This document shows, one piece after another, positions 26,377 to 36,685 of a DNA stretch of 64,000 nucleotides; within the stretch, counting starts at the first letter, position 1, and every line of letters begins with the position of its first letter. The DNA is from JADJXV01 sp046328995 (GTDB lineage: Bacteria; Bacteroidota; Ignavibacteria; Kapaibacteriales; UBA961), in the NCBI GenBank assembly GCA_046328995.1, contig JAXLVN010000002.1, positions 1 to 64,000 on the forward strand, read 5' to 3'. The notes beneath the pieces are model-generated. The model had not been told where the DNA came from, searched no databases, and saw only the letters and a program-made list of their open reading frames with translations. The translations under genes and the position numbers were made by a program.

Positions 26377-26967
26377 AAGTCGATGAAATGAACCAATAGG
26401 TTGCCATTCTGCCACGAACGTGAGGTCCGGCATACCGTTCAGCCCGCGAAGCTGTGCCGTCCTGCGCTTGAACCGAAAATAGGGCATAATCGAGGACGGA
26501 TGGACTGTACTACCTGCCCTGATAATGCAAGCTGTGCCCCTCCGGTGCATGCCTTGCCATACGGCAAAACATCTCTGTAGAGGTATGAGCTAGGTGATAA
26601 GACACCGTGGAGCCTCACAGATTAACTAGAGCAAGATAATTATAAATGTACTATTTATGAGAATGACAAATATATTTTGTAAATTCGCCGAATGGCAATC
26701 TCGGTTTTGTGTGATACGCAATATCCCGATAGTCTCAGACCATATCCGAGTCCCGGAAATGGCTTCTCTGATGTGCCATTTTCATCCGTGTACAAGAATC
26801 GATAGCTGAGAGGGAGCGCCTCTTTGCAATACTCACCAAATGTGACGTAATGCCATCATTCATGGAAAGTTTTCTTCCGTTCCACCACCACTTCAGACAA
26901 CGGTCAACATAAGAAAATCAGTTTCTTTTTAAATAATGCGGCTTTTAAATAATAGATGGAGGTTATT
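26377..26967. other. Long gap before the chemoreceptor gene
   Basis: I see no convincing gene in these 591 bases. A 61-codon minus-strand frame (26365-26550) has no ribosome-binding site or recognisable product. Short stems exist, such as CCGTCCT/AGGACGG (about 26458-26499) and TTGCC/GGCAA (near 26554-26567), so a structured RNA is possible but not supported. GGAGG at 26958-26962 is the ribosome-binding site of the next gene. Confidence 0.5.
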
Positions 26968-29079
26968 ATGTCATTTCGGCAAAAAATTACCTATCTCTCG
27001 CTTGCCATTTTTGCACTGTTTTCGGTCGTAAGTATTAGTTCGTATTACAAACACAAAGCAACAACCGATGAGCAAAACGTGTTCAAAACAACCATCGGTC
27101 TTCTCGAAGCACGCAAGAATGAGAAGGACTTTTTTGCGAGAAAAAAACCGGAATATGCTGCTCGTGCCATTGCCTGTATCACGAAAGCAGATTCAACGGC
27201 ACGATGTATTGAGCACCGCGATATTCACCGGCTTTCGACGCTGTTTGCTGCCTACAGAGATGTATTTACGACAGTAAAAAACAAAATGGTCGAAATGGGA
27301 CTCACACCGACAAGTGGCGCCTACGGCTCGCTCCGTGACGCTGTCCATGAAGTGGAAGGGCTCGTTAAACAAGCGCAAAGTACAGATCTCACGGCTGCAT
27401 TATTGCTTATTCGCCGGCATGAAAAGGACTACATGCTCCGCGGAGATGATAAATACGTGGATGAAACCCGAAAGGCCGTCTCGGTATTGGCGGTAAAAGT
27501 GAAATCTTCAGGACTTGCTCCCGCCGTCAAAACAACAATTCTCCAAAAAATCGAGATTTATTCTCAGAATTTCACACAGTTTGTAAATCTTACCAAGGAA
27601 ATAGCCGTTCTGACGGATACTTTCAGAGCATCTGCGCATGATATTGAGCCGGTGCTGGAGTCATTGAGTACAGAAAAGAACGCAGATGCCGAGCGGGCGA
27701 GTTTTTTTGCTGTACTTTCTATCGTCGGTGCGTTTGTTGTGCTCCTACTCTTTAGTATTATCACCATTCGACTTGCCAAAAAAGTAACGTTCTCGGTTGT
27801 CGAAATAGCCGGTGCAGCCGAAGCTGTGTCGAAGGGCGACCTAACGCGTATGGTCCATGTGACGTCCAAGGACGAATTCGGTACATTGGCGACGACGTTT
27901 AATGGTATGGTCGATGCAGTTCGCACGGCTGCAAATGTGGCTATGGAAAAAACGCAGATCGCCGAGCTGGCGGTCGTCGAGGCAACCAAGGCGAAAGAAG
28001 CATCAAAAAGCAACGAAGAGTATCTCGAGCGCAGTGTGGACACGATTTTGCGGGAAATTACCAGTTTTGCCGAGGGAAATCTGGTCGTTCGATTGCAGCC
28101 CGAGCGGGATGATGATGAAATTACGCACCTGTTTGACGGATTCAGTACAGCAGCAGAAAATATACGCACCATGGTCAAGCGCGTCTCCGAAGCCGTCGAA
28201 ACCACGGCAAGCTCGACTGCCGAGATCGCAGCAAGTATCGAAGAAATGTCCACCGGGGCGGCACAGCAATCGGAGCAGGCAGGAAATGTAGCGGCAGCGG
28301 TGATTGAAATGACCTCGAATATTATCGAGAGTAATCGAGCAATGACTCTGGCAGTGCACAAAGCAAAAACAGCCGGCGATACTGCCAAAGACGGCGGACA
28401 AGTCGTGATTCAGACCATTGAAGGAATGAATAAAATCGCTGACGTGGTACAGCAATCATCCACTACAGTTCATGAACTGGGTCGCTCAAGCGAAGAAATC
28501 GGTGAAATTATACAGGTGATTAATGAAATTGCCGACCAGACGAACCTTCTGGCGCTCAATGCTGCCATCGAAGCTGCCCGAGCAGGAGAGCAGGGACGCG
28601 GATTCGCTGTCGTTGCCGATGAAGTCCGCAAGCTGGCAGAGCGCACCGCCGAGGCCACCAAGCAAATCAGCTCGATGATTAAACGTATTCAGCATGAGAC
28701 AGCCGGTGCAGTAGAAGCAATGGAATTAGGCACACGGGAAGTGGAAAATGGTAAAAAACTTGCCGATAAAGCAGGCGATTCACTCAAAGAAATAATAACC
28801 GTCTCGGATGAAGTGCAGATGATTATCGCACAACTCGCAGGCGCAAGTGCCGAACAAGAAACAACAAGCGAGGATATCGCACGGAATATCCAAAATATTT
28901 CCATGGTTGCCCATGAAAGTAACCGCGCAATCGAACAGGTCGCACATGCAACCGATGACTTAGCACGATTGACTATGGTATTACAAGACTTACTGGCGCA
29001 GTTTACCATCGATGACGCACAGGATGTGAGCCGGGGGAGGTGGAGAAGCAGCTCACTGAAGCGCCTGCCGGGACAGTAA
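26968..29079 (+). CDS. Methyl-accepting chemotaxis protein
   Basis: A membrane chemoreceptor that signals to CheA/CheW. I choose ATG 26968, 5 bases after a GGAGG, over ATG 26956. The 703-residue protein has a first membrane helix at about residues 6-24 and a helical periplasmic sensor region with paired repeats (ARKNEKDFF and RRHEKDYML), which resembles helical-bundle sensor domains. The second helix is near residue 250, followed by a HAMP domain and a long coiled coil. The tip has the classic hairpin NEIADQTNLLALNAAIEAAR and GRGFAVVADEVRKLAERT. No chemotaxis kinase is adjacent. The ligand is unknown; the position between pstS and the phosphate porin makes phosphate sensing tempting but unproven. 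Confidence 0.95.
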   Translation: MSFRQKITYLSLAIFALFSVVSISSYYKHKATTDEQNVFKTTIGLLEARKNEKDFFARKKPEYAARAIACITKADSTARCIEHRDIHRLSTLFAAYRDVFTTVKNKMVEMGLTPTSGAYGSLRDAVHEVEGLVKQAQSTDLTAALLLIRRHEKDYMLRGDDKYVDETRKAVSVLAVKVKSSGLAPAVKTTILQKIEIYSQNFTQFVNLTKEIAVLTDTFRASAHDIEPVLESLSTEKNADAERASFFAVLSIVGAFVVLLLFSIITIRLAKKVTFSVVEIAGAAEAVSKGDLTRMVHVTSKDEFGTLATTFNGMVDAVRTAANVAMEKTQIAELAVVEATKAKEASKSNEEYLERSVDTILREITSFAEGNLVVRLQPERDDDEITHLFDGFSTAAENIRTMVKRVSEAVETTASSTAEIAASIEEMSTGAAQQSEQAGNVAAAVIEMTSNIIESNRAMTLAVHKAKTAGDTAKDGGQVVIQTIEGMNKIADVVQQSSTTVHELGRSSEEIGEIIQVINEIADQTNLLALNAAIEAARAGEQGRGFAVVADEVRKLAERTAEATKQISSMIKRIQHETAGAVEAMELGTREVENGKKLADKAGDSLKEIITVSDEVQMIIAQLAGASAEQETTSEDIARNIQNISMVAHESNRAIEQVAHATDDLARLTMVLQDLLAQFTIDDAQDVSRGRWRSSSLKRLPGQ

Positions 29080-29761
29080 TCCCCGGGGGAACACCATCTC
29101 TACGGCTCTCAAGGCTTCGATACTGATGTAAGTAATTGTTATTTTGATGGTTGCATAAGTATATAAAGGTCCGTAAAGACTATCATTCATGTATATGGAG
29201 AGTATGCTGCCCTGCTACCTGCGGTGCAGGTAGCACAATCCTGCTGTCACGTACAGTAAGCGCGGTAATATGAGGCGAAAATATCGGTGTGGTCAGGGAA
29301 CGCTCCGCAACATCCATCTTCGAAACACGAGGTTCGTATGCTGGGTAATTTATTGGTGTACAAGGGGATAGCCGTGCAGATACTCTCACACCCCACTCAT
29401 TGCAGAAGTTCCGCAGCCATGCTATCGTTTGCCCCGGGGTAATGGTAAACTATAGAGGTCGATGTCAACGGGCTATTTCTCTTCCTGCGTACTGTTACTA
29501 CCTCTCTCCTCTCCCTCCGGCTGTATCACGTAATCTCGCCTGTGCCCCCCCCTCGTCTGTCAACTCAAAAAGTTATATTCTGAAATCGGTACTAGTGCGA
29601 AATTCTACCATGGGATCAGCGGCTGAAAATATGCTTTTCCTACCTCTCTTCAGGCAAAAAAACAGTGTGAATGAGGGTGTTATTCTACGCGTTGAAGGTA
29701 TGGTGCTGCCGTATTGTATCAGGTCAAGGCGCGATTGCAATGTTACCGCAGTATTATGCAA
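29080..29761. other. Intergenic region with one strong hairpin
   Basis: No gene is supported; small frames on both strands lack start signals. A perfect 9-bp stem with three-base loop (GCTACCTGC, GGT, GCAGGTAGC) lies at 29214-29234 and has the same design as the hairpins in the array at 45950-46139. I see nothing else that I can name. Confidence 0.55.
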
Positions 29762-29874
29762 GTTATCTTTTTGTTAATGCTTTCAAAACAGCGCCGATTC
29801 AAGGCAATTTAATGTTACCATTTCGTAACAATGAGGTTTTACGGCAGTTACAATCAGTCCTTTTGATAATTTTG
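29762..29874 (+). promoter_or_regulatory. Porin promoter with Pho-box-like 11-bp repeats
   Basis: Two copies of the pstS-type motif lie at 29762-29777 and 29814-29829. From the second, 8-mers follow at exact 11-bp steps: GTTACCAT (29814), GTAACAAT (29825), GTTTTACG (29836, weak) and GTTACAAT (29847). A Bacteroidota -7 element, TAATTTTG, sits at 29867-29874, 12 bases after the last repeat. This matches the layout of tandem PHO boxes. Confidence 0.65.
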
Positions 29875-29959
29875 AAGTAATTACAATCAATTGCTGCACA
29901 AATTCGGAAATGCCGAAGCAAGCATTGATATTTTTTTTACGGAAAAATCCAGGAGTAGT

Positions 29960-31156
29960 ATGCGTATTGTGACGTTATTGTTATGTGCAGTTATCTTGTC
30001 GGTTCCTTCATATTCTCAGCAAGCATCCGAGCAAAAACAGCCGGAGAAAAAATGGTTTGAGAAAATCTCATTACGCGGATACACGCAGGTCCGGTATAAT
30101 CGCCTGCTTGAGACGAATCCGAGTCTCAAATGCGAGCAATGCGATCGCTCCATCGGCGAAAACGGTGGATTTTTTATTCGTCGAGCACGCCTTGTGTTTA
30201 GCGGTCAGGTGTCGGATAATGTATTTATATATATTCAGCCCGATTTCGCATCAACATCCGGCGATTTGCATTTTGCTCAATTACGGGATGCCTATTTCGA
30301 TCTTTCTATCGACAGCTTGCGGGAGTTCCGCTTTCGCGTCGGACAAAGCAAAATCCCCTTTGGATACGAAAATTTACAGTCCAGTCAGAATCGCCTGCCG
30401 CTTGACCGTGCTGACGGGACCAACAGCGCTCTGCCGAATGAACGTGACCTCGGCGTGCTCTTTTATTGGGCGCCGGCAGCAACCAGAAAACTCTACAGCG
30501 ACTTGATAAGCAAGGGGTTAAAGGGAAGTGGCGATTATGGTGTTTTCGGCTTTGGTGTCTATAATGGACAGACAGCCAATAAACCCGAAGGAAATAACGA
30601 CCCCCATGTAGTAGCACGGCTCTCGTATCCTGTTGAGCTTGGAGATCAGATTCTCGAGCCCGGTATTCAGGCATACACCGGCAAAATTGCTCCACTTTCA
30701 GCAACAACCGGAGTCGTCAAAAGTGCCGAATATCTCGATGAACGGATGGCGGTATCAATTTCTCTGGCTCCAAAGCCCATCGGCCTGCTTGCCGAATATA
30801 ACTGGGGACATGGTCCGCGCTTCATGGCTGCCAAGGATACAACCGAGAAAAATCGCATCGAGTCATCGGGATTGGAAGGCGGATTCGCCACATTGTACTA
30901 CAAGCTTGATGTCGCAGGACAGCATTTTCTGCCATATGCACGGGTGCAGTATTATAAAGGCGGGAAAAAGCAAGAACTCGATGCTCGTTATTATGACATG
31001 AAAGAGCTCGAAATAGGTATGGAATGGCAAGTATTCTCTTCGTTTGAACTCACCGCCGCCTATGCGATGAGTGAACGTACTACAAGCGATGCCGCGAAGA
31101 TCAGCAACAATCAAAAAGGGAATTTCCTGAGATTGCAGGCACAGTTTAACTACTAA
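29960..31156 (+). CDS. Phosphate-selective porin (OprO/OprP family)
   Basis: ATG 29960 has AGGAG upstream and starts a signal peptide (MRIVTLLLCAVILSVPSYSQ). The 398-residue product belongs to the porin O/P family: SLRGYTQVRYNRL, then FFIRRARLVFSGQVSDNVF, RDAYFDLSIDSLREFRFRVG and SKIPFGYENLQSSQNRLPLD are all characteristic. It ends in the aromatic strand FLRLQAQFNY expected of an outer-membrane barrel. It should form a trimeric anion channel. The upstream Pho-box-like repeats support a phosphate role; other family members take up pyrophosphate or serve as general channels. A strong terminator follows. Confidence 0.92.
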   Translation: MRIVTLLLCAVILSVPSYSQQASEQKQPEKKWFEKISLRGYTQVRYNRLLETNPSLKCEQCDRSIGENGGFFIRRARLVFSGQVSDNVFIYIQPDFASTSGDLHFAQLRDAYFDLSIDSLREFRFRVGQSKIPFGYENLQSSQNRLPLDRADGTNSALPNERDLGVLFYWAPAATRKLYSDLISKGLKGSGDYGVFGFGVYNGQTANKPEGNNDPHVVARLSYPVELGDQILEPGIQAYTGKIAPLSATTGVVKSAEYLDERMAVSISLAPKPIGLLAEYNWGHGPRFMAAKDTTEKNRIESSGLEGGFATLYYKLDVAGQHFLPYARVQYYKGGKKQELDARYYDMKELEIGMEWQVFSSFELTAAYAMSERTTSDAAKISNNQKGNFLRLQAQFNY

Positions 31157-31181
31157 TTCTACCAATCAGATCAGTACATAT

Positions 31182-31217
31182 AAAAGCCACTTTGAATCAG
31201 CAAAGTGGCTTTTTGTA
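31182..31217 (+). terminator. Intrinsic terminator after the porin gene
   Basis: A perfect 13-bp stem (31182-31194 with 31201-31213), loop AATCAG and a T-run close the porin transcript. Confidence 0.95.
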
Positions 31218-31406
31218 TGAATAGGACGTTCGAGTCCTCACCGCGGCGGCGGCGGGTACATGCATAGGAGAAGGAAGATCCGGCAGCTGTTCCCGGAATA
31301 CCGGCAGGGGAGCAAATCTGAGAAAAGTTTGACTGTGAGCCGAAGTCGTGGTATTTTTGCGCTTGCAGTAGTGCGGGAGATTCTCATTCCTCAATTCACT
31401 TCAATA

Positions 31407-34400
31407 ATGAAAATTCAAACTCTTACGCCCATTCTGGCAGGGCTGTTCTTTGCGTTTTTTGCTTCCGGCACGGCGCAGAAGCTCAACGATGTTCATTCGT
31501 TCGAACGCCATGTGCAGCGCTCGGCTTTTGTGGAAAACAAAGGTCAATGGAGCAGCGCCGCCGGCTATATGGCACAATTTCCCGGGATAACAATGTGGGT
31601 GACGCCGACGGGATTGGTGATGGATGCCGGTTCGCCGGCAGTGCAGAATTCAGCACAAAAGCAGAATAAATTTCTACGCACGACTTCATCACAGGATGGC
31701 GGCACGGTCGGGCAGGTCGTCTCAATGAATTTTGCCGGCGCACAGCCCGCACACCTGAAGGCAGAGAATGAGCTCGAAGGAGTGAATCATTATCTTATCG
31801 GGAATAATCCGGCACAGTGGGCGCAAAATGTCCGCCGGTATGCCTCTGTGGTGATGGAAGAAGTATATCCCGGTATTAGTACCAGACTGTATGCGCAGAA
31901 CGGAGTATTTCGCTATGATGTGCTCTGCGCGCCGAAATCGGATGTGTCGGCAGTTCGATTGCAGCTTCGCGGGGCAAGCGGAGTGTCACTTTCGGCGACG
32001 GGTGATGTGAACATTGCTACTCAAATCGGCGCGCTTATTATGGGCAAGCCGGTGGCGTATCAGATGGTGAATGGCCACAAAACACTCGTCGAGTGTACCT
32101 ACTCGATCTCGGAAGTCGATAATATGATAGGATTTGCAGTAGGGAAGTATAATGCAGACTACGAGCTTGTCATCGACCCGCCGGTCTTCTCGACGTTTTT
32201 AGGCGGGAATCAGGACGACATGTCGAAGGCCATAACGGTCGATACCAATAAATCCGCCTATATCACCGGCGAAACCACTTCGCCGAATTTCCCGACGACT
32301 CCGGGTGCGTACAAAAAATCATCGTCCAGCAAGGATTCGTTTATTTCAAAATTCACACCGTCAGGTACCGGGCTCGTCTATTCAACCTATGTCGGCGGTG
32401 ACAATGGTACCGATGTAAGCACCGGAATTGCCGTCGATTACAATGGTCATGCCTTTATTACCGGATTCACCTCCTCCAAAGATTTCCCGACGACCGATGG
32501 CTCGAAAGTCAAAAATCTCGATGCGGGCTCGGATGCATTTGTCATTAAACTAAAACCCGACGGTTCAGGTTTTATCTATTCGACCCTCATCGGCGGACGC
32601 AATGATGACTTCAGTAACTCTATTGTTATTAACCCTGCAGGTGAAGCAGTGTTCTGCGGTTACACGGCAATTATCAATTCCAAAAGTGACTTCCCCATCA
32701 CGGCAGGTGCCTTTCAGACGACCGCCGCCGGTGGCGCGCTCGACGGCTATGTGATGAAATTAGACGCATCCGGTAAAATGCTCTATTCGACTCTCCTCGG
32801 CGGTGACGGCGATGATTATGTGCGCGCTGTAACGATGGATGTACTGGGCGCAATCTATTGTACCGGCGAAACAATCTCGCAGAATCTCACCTTTCCGACG
32901 ACTCCGCAGGCAATACAGAGAGCGCATCAGGGCAGCTTCGACTGCTTCGTGACGAAATTCTCGCCGCGCTTGGATACGCTGTTGTATTCCACAATTTTGG
33001 GTGGACAAGGGGATAAAACCGGTGATGACCGTGGGACGAGTATCGCGGTGGACTTGGGAGGATTCGCGTATGTGACCGGCTTTACCAGCTCGGCGTCATT
33101 TCTGACAACCGCTACGCCACTTGCGTATGATACTACATTCAATGGTAATTACGATGCATTTGTTCTCAAGTTGAATCAAATAGGCAGCCGTTTTGAATAC
33201 TCGACATTTCTAGGTGGTGCCGGCTACGATGAGGGCAATGGAATTGCTATCGACGCCTGCGGGGCTGCATATGTCACCGGACGCACATATTCACCGAAAT
33301 TCCCGACGACAAGTAATGCCATTGATACGGTATTTCATGCAGCAGGGCAGGACACCTTCTCCGATTGCTTTATCACGAAGTTCAACTCTACAGGCTCAAT
33401 CGTCACCTACTCGACCTTTATCGGAGGTTCGGAAGACGACTATGCAATGGCAATTTTCGTCGATTCGACCGGCGCGACGTATATGACCGGACAAACGCAT
33501 TCGGCGAATTATCCGCGTACCGCTGGCGATGCACACGCCGGTGGGCAGGATGCCTTCCTGACGAAAATTCAAGTCGGTATTCTCCCGCTTTCCCCGCGGT
33601 TAATTGCCGACGGACCACTTTCCTTCTGCGGCGGAGGGAGCGTGAATATTGAAGCGGAAGATAAATTCTACAAAACCTATCAGTGGTTCCGCAATGACAG
33701 TATCATCCCCGGTGCCGTGACTCCGCGTATCACCGCCGCCGACAGCGGACTCTACCGCCTCGACGTGACTGACCTCAGCGGCTGTATCGGTATCGGCAGC
33801 ATACACGTGCATGTGCGTCCGGTGCCGACACTCGAAGCAGGCAAGGATATTGTGATCTGTCCGGACTCGACGGCGCAGATACGTATCAAGACCACCGACT
33901 CTATTCGTAGCTATAAATGGTCGCCAATTACCGGACTTAGCAGCGATACGATCCCCAATCCCACCGCCAAGCCGCCATCGACCATCACGTATTTTGTGAC
34001 GATTGTCGATACAAGCGGCTGTACGAATACCGACTCCGTGACGGTGATTGTTCTCGACTCGAAGTCCATTACGCTTGTGCCGCCGGCTGATATGCTCATT
34101 ATTTGTCCGCAGGATTCGATTACTGCACAAATGACCATCAAAAATTCGGCGATTATTACCCAAAAACTCTCGATTACGGCCACGAACCCGAATTTCCTCG
34201 TGCTCTCCGATACGGCAACGGTACCTGCTAACGACTCGGCAGCGCTCCTTGTGCGATTCCGCGGGCAGGCAACCGACGGCGTCTATTCAACCGATATTAC
34301 CGCGCTAGATCAATGCGGCACTGCGCATAGTTCTACGATTAGCATTCGCGTCGGACGCCCGGTGATTGCCTTCGCACCTCCGAAAGATACATCAATTTGC

Positions 34401-35339
34401 CAGCAGGACTCCGCTACATCACGTCTCACACTCCATAATAGAAGTAATGTCACAGCCACGCTTGCCTTCTCCGGCGGTGGCGGAAAATTCTCGGTAACTC
34501 CTTCCACTGCCGTCATTAAAGGCGGAGACTCAGCCGTCGTTGCGATGAATTTTGCCGGAAATGGCGGTGGCGTCTATTCCTCTATGCTGCGTGTGAGCGA
34601 TCAATGCGGCAAGCAGGACTCGGCGAGTTTTCGGTTCATCGTGCAGGCAATTCCACTGAAAATTGCCCTCTCCTCGCCCGCGCAAGACACAGCAAGAGCA
34701 GGAGTTACGCGTACGGTGAATGTGGAGGTCGATAGCATCAATGTGCTCAACAATTCCACCAATAAACAAGTGACCTTCACGCTCGAACATGAGCAAACGA
34801 CGCTGGAATTTGATACCGTGCTCGCCGGACAGTGTACATTTACCCAACAAAAATCTCCCGGTAAAACAGTCATTTCTCTCTCGAATTGCAATCCACTTCT
34901 CCAAAATCCACTCGCGCAGGTGCGGTATAAAACTGTCGTCGGCACCACGCTTACGCCCGTCGTGCGCCTGACAAGCGTGACGGTAGGAGACCGGTGCATC
35001 GCACCCTCGGCCGCAGGAAATGATACAATTCGTTTGCTGGCGTATGGTTGCGAAATTACAACCTTGAACGTACAGCTCTTCACCTCAGCACTCCGATCGG
35101 TCTTCCCGAATCCATTATCGCAGTCAGCGACCATCGAATACGCCACCGTCGAGCAAACACCGGTGAAAATTACGATTCTTAATTCTCTCGGTCAAGTCGT
35201 GCGCACGGTGCTCAACACGCCCCATAATCCTGGCGTGTATCAGGCAACATTTATGGCGGACGGACTCCCGCAAGGCGTGTATTTCTTGGTACTTGAGGCA
35301 GGCACGCTCCGCGAGGCGAAAGCGATGATGATAGAGTGA
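31407..35339 (+). CDS. SBBP-repeat beta-propeller protein with Ig-like domains and T9SS sorting domain
   Basis: ATG 31407 gives a signal peptide (MKIQTLTPILAGLFFAFFAS, then GTAQ); the 49-residue upstream extension is not signal-like. The 1,310-residue protein begins with the FVENKGQW domain that usually precedes SBBP repeats. About eight SBBP repeats follow (residues of about 265-725), each with a STFLGG-type strand, a GIAVD or AITVD block and a YVTG or YITG turn. Then come PKD/Ig-like domains (YQWFRNDSIIPG region; CPDSTAQIRI) and ASH-like strands. The last 80 residues are a T9SS sorting domain (VFPNPLSQSATIEY). It is a predicted surface or secreted protein of unknown ligand. Confidence 0.92.
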   Translation: MKIQTLTPILAGLFFAFFASGTAQKLNDVHSFERHVQRSAFVENKGQWSSAAGYMAQFPGITMWVTPTGLVMDAGSPAVQNSAQKQNKFLRTTSSQDGGTVGQVVSMNFAGAQPAHLKAENELEGVNHYLIGNNPAQWAQNVRRYASVVMEEVYPGISTRLYAQNGVFRYDVLCAPKSDVSAVRLQLRGASGVSLSATGDVNIATQIGALIMGKPVAYQMVNGHKTLVECTYSISEVDNMIGFAVGKYNADYELVIDPPVFSTFLGGNQDDMSKAITVDTNKSAYITGETTSPNFPTTPGAYKKSSSSKDSFISKFTPSGTGLVYSTYVGGDNGTDVSTGIAVDYNGHAFITGFTSSKDFPTTDGSKVKNLDAGSDAFVIKLKPDGSGFIYSTLIGGRNDDFSNSIVINPAGEAVFCGYTAIINSKSDFPITAGAFQTTAAGGALDGYVMKLDASGKMLYSTLLGGDGDDYVRAVTMDVLGAIYCTGETISQNLTFPTTPQAIQRAHQGSFDCFVTKFSPRLDTLLYSTILGGQGDKTGDDRGTSIAVDLGGFAYVTGFTSSASFLTTATPLAYDTTFNGNYDAFVLKLNQIGSRFEYSTFLGGAGYDEGNGIAIDACGAAYVTGRTYSPKFPTTSNAIDTVFHAAGQDTFSDCFITKFNSTGSIVTYSTFIGGSEDDYAMAIFVDSTGATYMTGQTHSANYPRTAGDAHAGGQDAFLTKIQVGILPLSPRLIADGPLSFCGGGSVNIEAEDKFYKTYQWFRNDSIIPGAVTPRITAADSGLYRLDVTDLSGCIGIGSIHVHVRPVPTLEAGKDIVICPDSTAQIRIKTTDSIRSYKWSPITGLSSDTIPNPTAKPPSTITYFVTIVDTSGCTNTDSVTVIVLDSKSITLVPPADMLIICPQDSITAQMTIKNSAIITQKLSITATNPNFLVLSDTATVPANDSAALLVRFRGQATDGVYSTDITALDQCGTAHSSTISIRVGRPVIAFAPPKDTSICQQDSATSRLTLHNRSNVTATLAFSGGGGKFSVTPSTAVIKGGDSAVVAMNFAGNGGGVYSSMLRVSDQCGKQDSASFRFIVQAIPLKIALSSPAQDTARAGVTRTVNVEVDSINVLNNSTNKQVTFTLEHEQTTLEFDTVLAGQCTFTQQKSPGKTVISLSNCNPLLQNPLAQVRYKTVVGTTLTPVVRLTSVTVGDRCIAPSAAGNDTIRLLAYGCEITTLNVQLFTSALRSVFPNPLSQSATIEYATVEQTPVKITILNSLGQVVRTVLNTPHNPGVYQATFMADGLPQGVYFLVLEAGTLREAKAMMIE

Positions 35340-35703
35340 TAGGGTGGAGGTTTGTACTGTTTTTGTGGAAAATAGAATCTTGACCGTAGTGCGAATTGCG
35401 TTCGCAGTAACCGAGGAATGATACAAAAATAGGTTGTAAAAATTGTCATTCTGTGTTCCGAATTGACTGAAACCCACCCCATCATAAAGTAATGACACAT
35501 GTGGCTTACAAACATCAAGAACCCACACTCTTACCTCGCTTAAGAGATGGTAAATGTTTTAAATTAATATACTTACCAGTCAAAGTCTCCTCTCGGGAGG
35601 GGATTTAGGGGTGGGTTAAGCGTCTGCATTATAACAGGAAGATACCGTTTAAATTCTCTTACCTGCTGATCAATCAATAACCCATTATATATAAATTACT
35701 TCT
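35340..35703. other. Intergenic region with a REP-like GC-rich element
   Basis: No gene is seen. At about 35586-35619 a short palindrome (cctctcgggagg) continues into ggatttaggggtgggtta, a layout I associate with dispersed intergenic elements in Bacteroidota, though only one copy is present here. The dapD promoter must lie in the AT-rich part before 35704. Confidence 0.45.
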
Positions 35704-36543
35704 ATGGCTCATATTCTCCAGCAACAAACAGAAACAGCCCTCGCCCTTTCCTCCGAAGAACTCCAGCAAGGAAGTATCGAGGAATTACTCAGTGAATTTT
35801 TGGACGCCCTGAATCGGGGCGAAATCCGCGCTGCCGAACCGGATGAAGATGGAAACTGGCGGGTCAATGCCTGGGTAAAGCAGGGAATTTTACTCTGCTT
35901 CCGCGTGGGCAGAATGACGGATGTCTCCCGCGGCGGCTTCCCGTTTTTTGATAAACACACCATCGGTCTCCGCCCTGTCTCGCTCGACGATGGTATTCGT
36001 ATCGTGCCCGGCGGCACTGCCATCCGCACCGGATGCTATGTGGCAAAAGGGGTAATTTGCATGCCGCCGTCGTACATAAATATTGGTTCGTACATCGACG
36101 AAGGTACGATGGTGGACTCCCACGCCCTCGTCGGCACCTGCGCGCAAATCGGTAAACGAGTACACCTTAGCGCGGCTGCGCAAATCGGTGGCGTGCTTGA
36201 ACCGGCGGGAGCGCGTCCTGTAATTATCGAAGATGACGTGATGGTCGGTGGCAACTGCGGCGTGTATGAAGGCGTGATTGTTCGTCGGCGGGCTGTCCTT
36301 GGTTCGGGTGTAATTCTCAATGCATCCACGGCAGTCTATGATATGGTGAATGAACAAATCCTACGTTCCTCACCCAACTCTCCCCTCGAAATCCCTGAAA
36401 ATGCAGTCGTCATACCGGGTGCCCGCACCGTAAATTCTGTCTTTGGCGCAGCGCACGGCATATCGGTAGCCACACCGCTGATTGTGAAATACCGTGATGA
36501 AAAGACCGATGCACGGACAGCGCTGGAAGATGCGCTGCGGTGA
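35704..36543 (+). CDS. dapD: Tetrahydrodipicolinate N-succinyltransferase
   Basis: DapD transfers succinyl from succinyl-CoA to tetrahydrodipicolinate in the lysine and diaminopimelate pathway, in the cytoplasm. The 279-residue protein has the N-terminal helical domain followed by left-handed parallel beta-helix hexapeptides: YINIGSYIDEGTMVDSHALVG, with the catalytic Asp in this block, then CAQIGKRVHLSAAAQIGGVLEP and VMVGGNCGVYEGV. Length is normal. It stands alone among unrelated genes and is followed by the dispersed repeat with its terminator hairpin. Confidence 0.97.
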   Translation: MAHILQQQTETALALSSEELQQGSIEELLSEFLDALNRGEIRAAEPDEDGNWRVNAWVKQGILLCFRVGRMTDVSRGGFPFFDKHTIGLRPVSLDDGIRIVPGGTAIRTGCYVAKGVICMPPSYINIGSYIDEGTMVDSHALVGTCAQIGKRVHLSAAAQIGGVLEPAGARPVIIEDDVMVGGNCGVYEGVIVRRRAVLGSGVILNASTAVYDMVNEQILRSSPNSPLEIPENAVVIPGARTVNSVFGAAHGISVATPLIVKYRDEKTDARTALEDALR

Positions 36544-36556
36544 TTTTCCGACGCGG

Positions 36557-36625
36557 TTTTAACGCAAGAGGCGCAACGGGCGCAATTATGACAATAGCCC
36601 ATGAGGTTTTTTCTCATGGGCTATT
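36557..36625. repeat. Dispersed repeat of about 69 bp with a terminator hairpin (copy 2)
   Basis: The inverted copy of 9726-9794, with one substitution and one length change in the loop. The stem is 36593-36605 with 36613-36625 and is followed by a short T-run, so it can end the dapD transcript. Confidence 0.85.
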
Positions 36626-36685
36626 GTGTTTTTGGGGAGCGTTACGGGTATATTGGCGCACAGAAACGGAGGGTGAATGTCGTGC

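Noticed and set aside
26365..26550. 61-codon minus-strand frame before the chemoreceptor
   Set aside because: No start signal, no family likeness, and it overlaps one of the pstS motif sites.
29183..29777. Small frames on both strands before the porin gene
   Set aside because: No ribosome-binding sites, no recognisable products, and they overlap the putative regulatory motifs.
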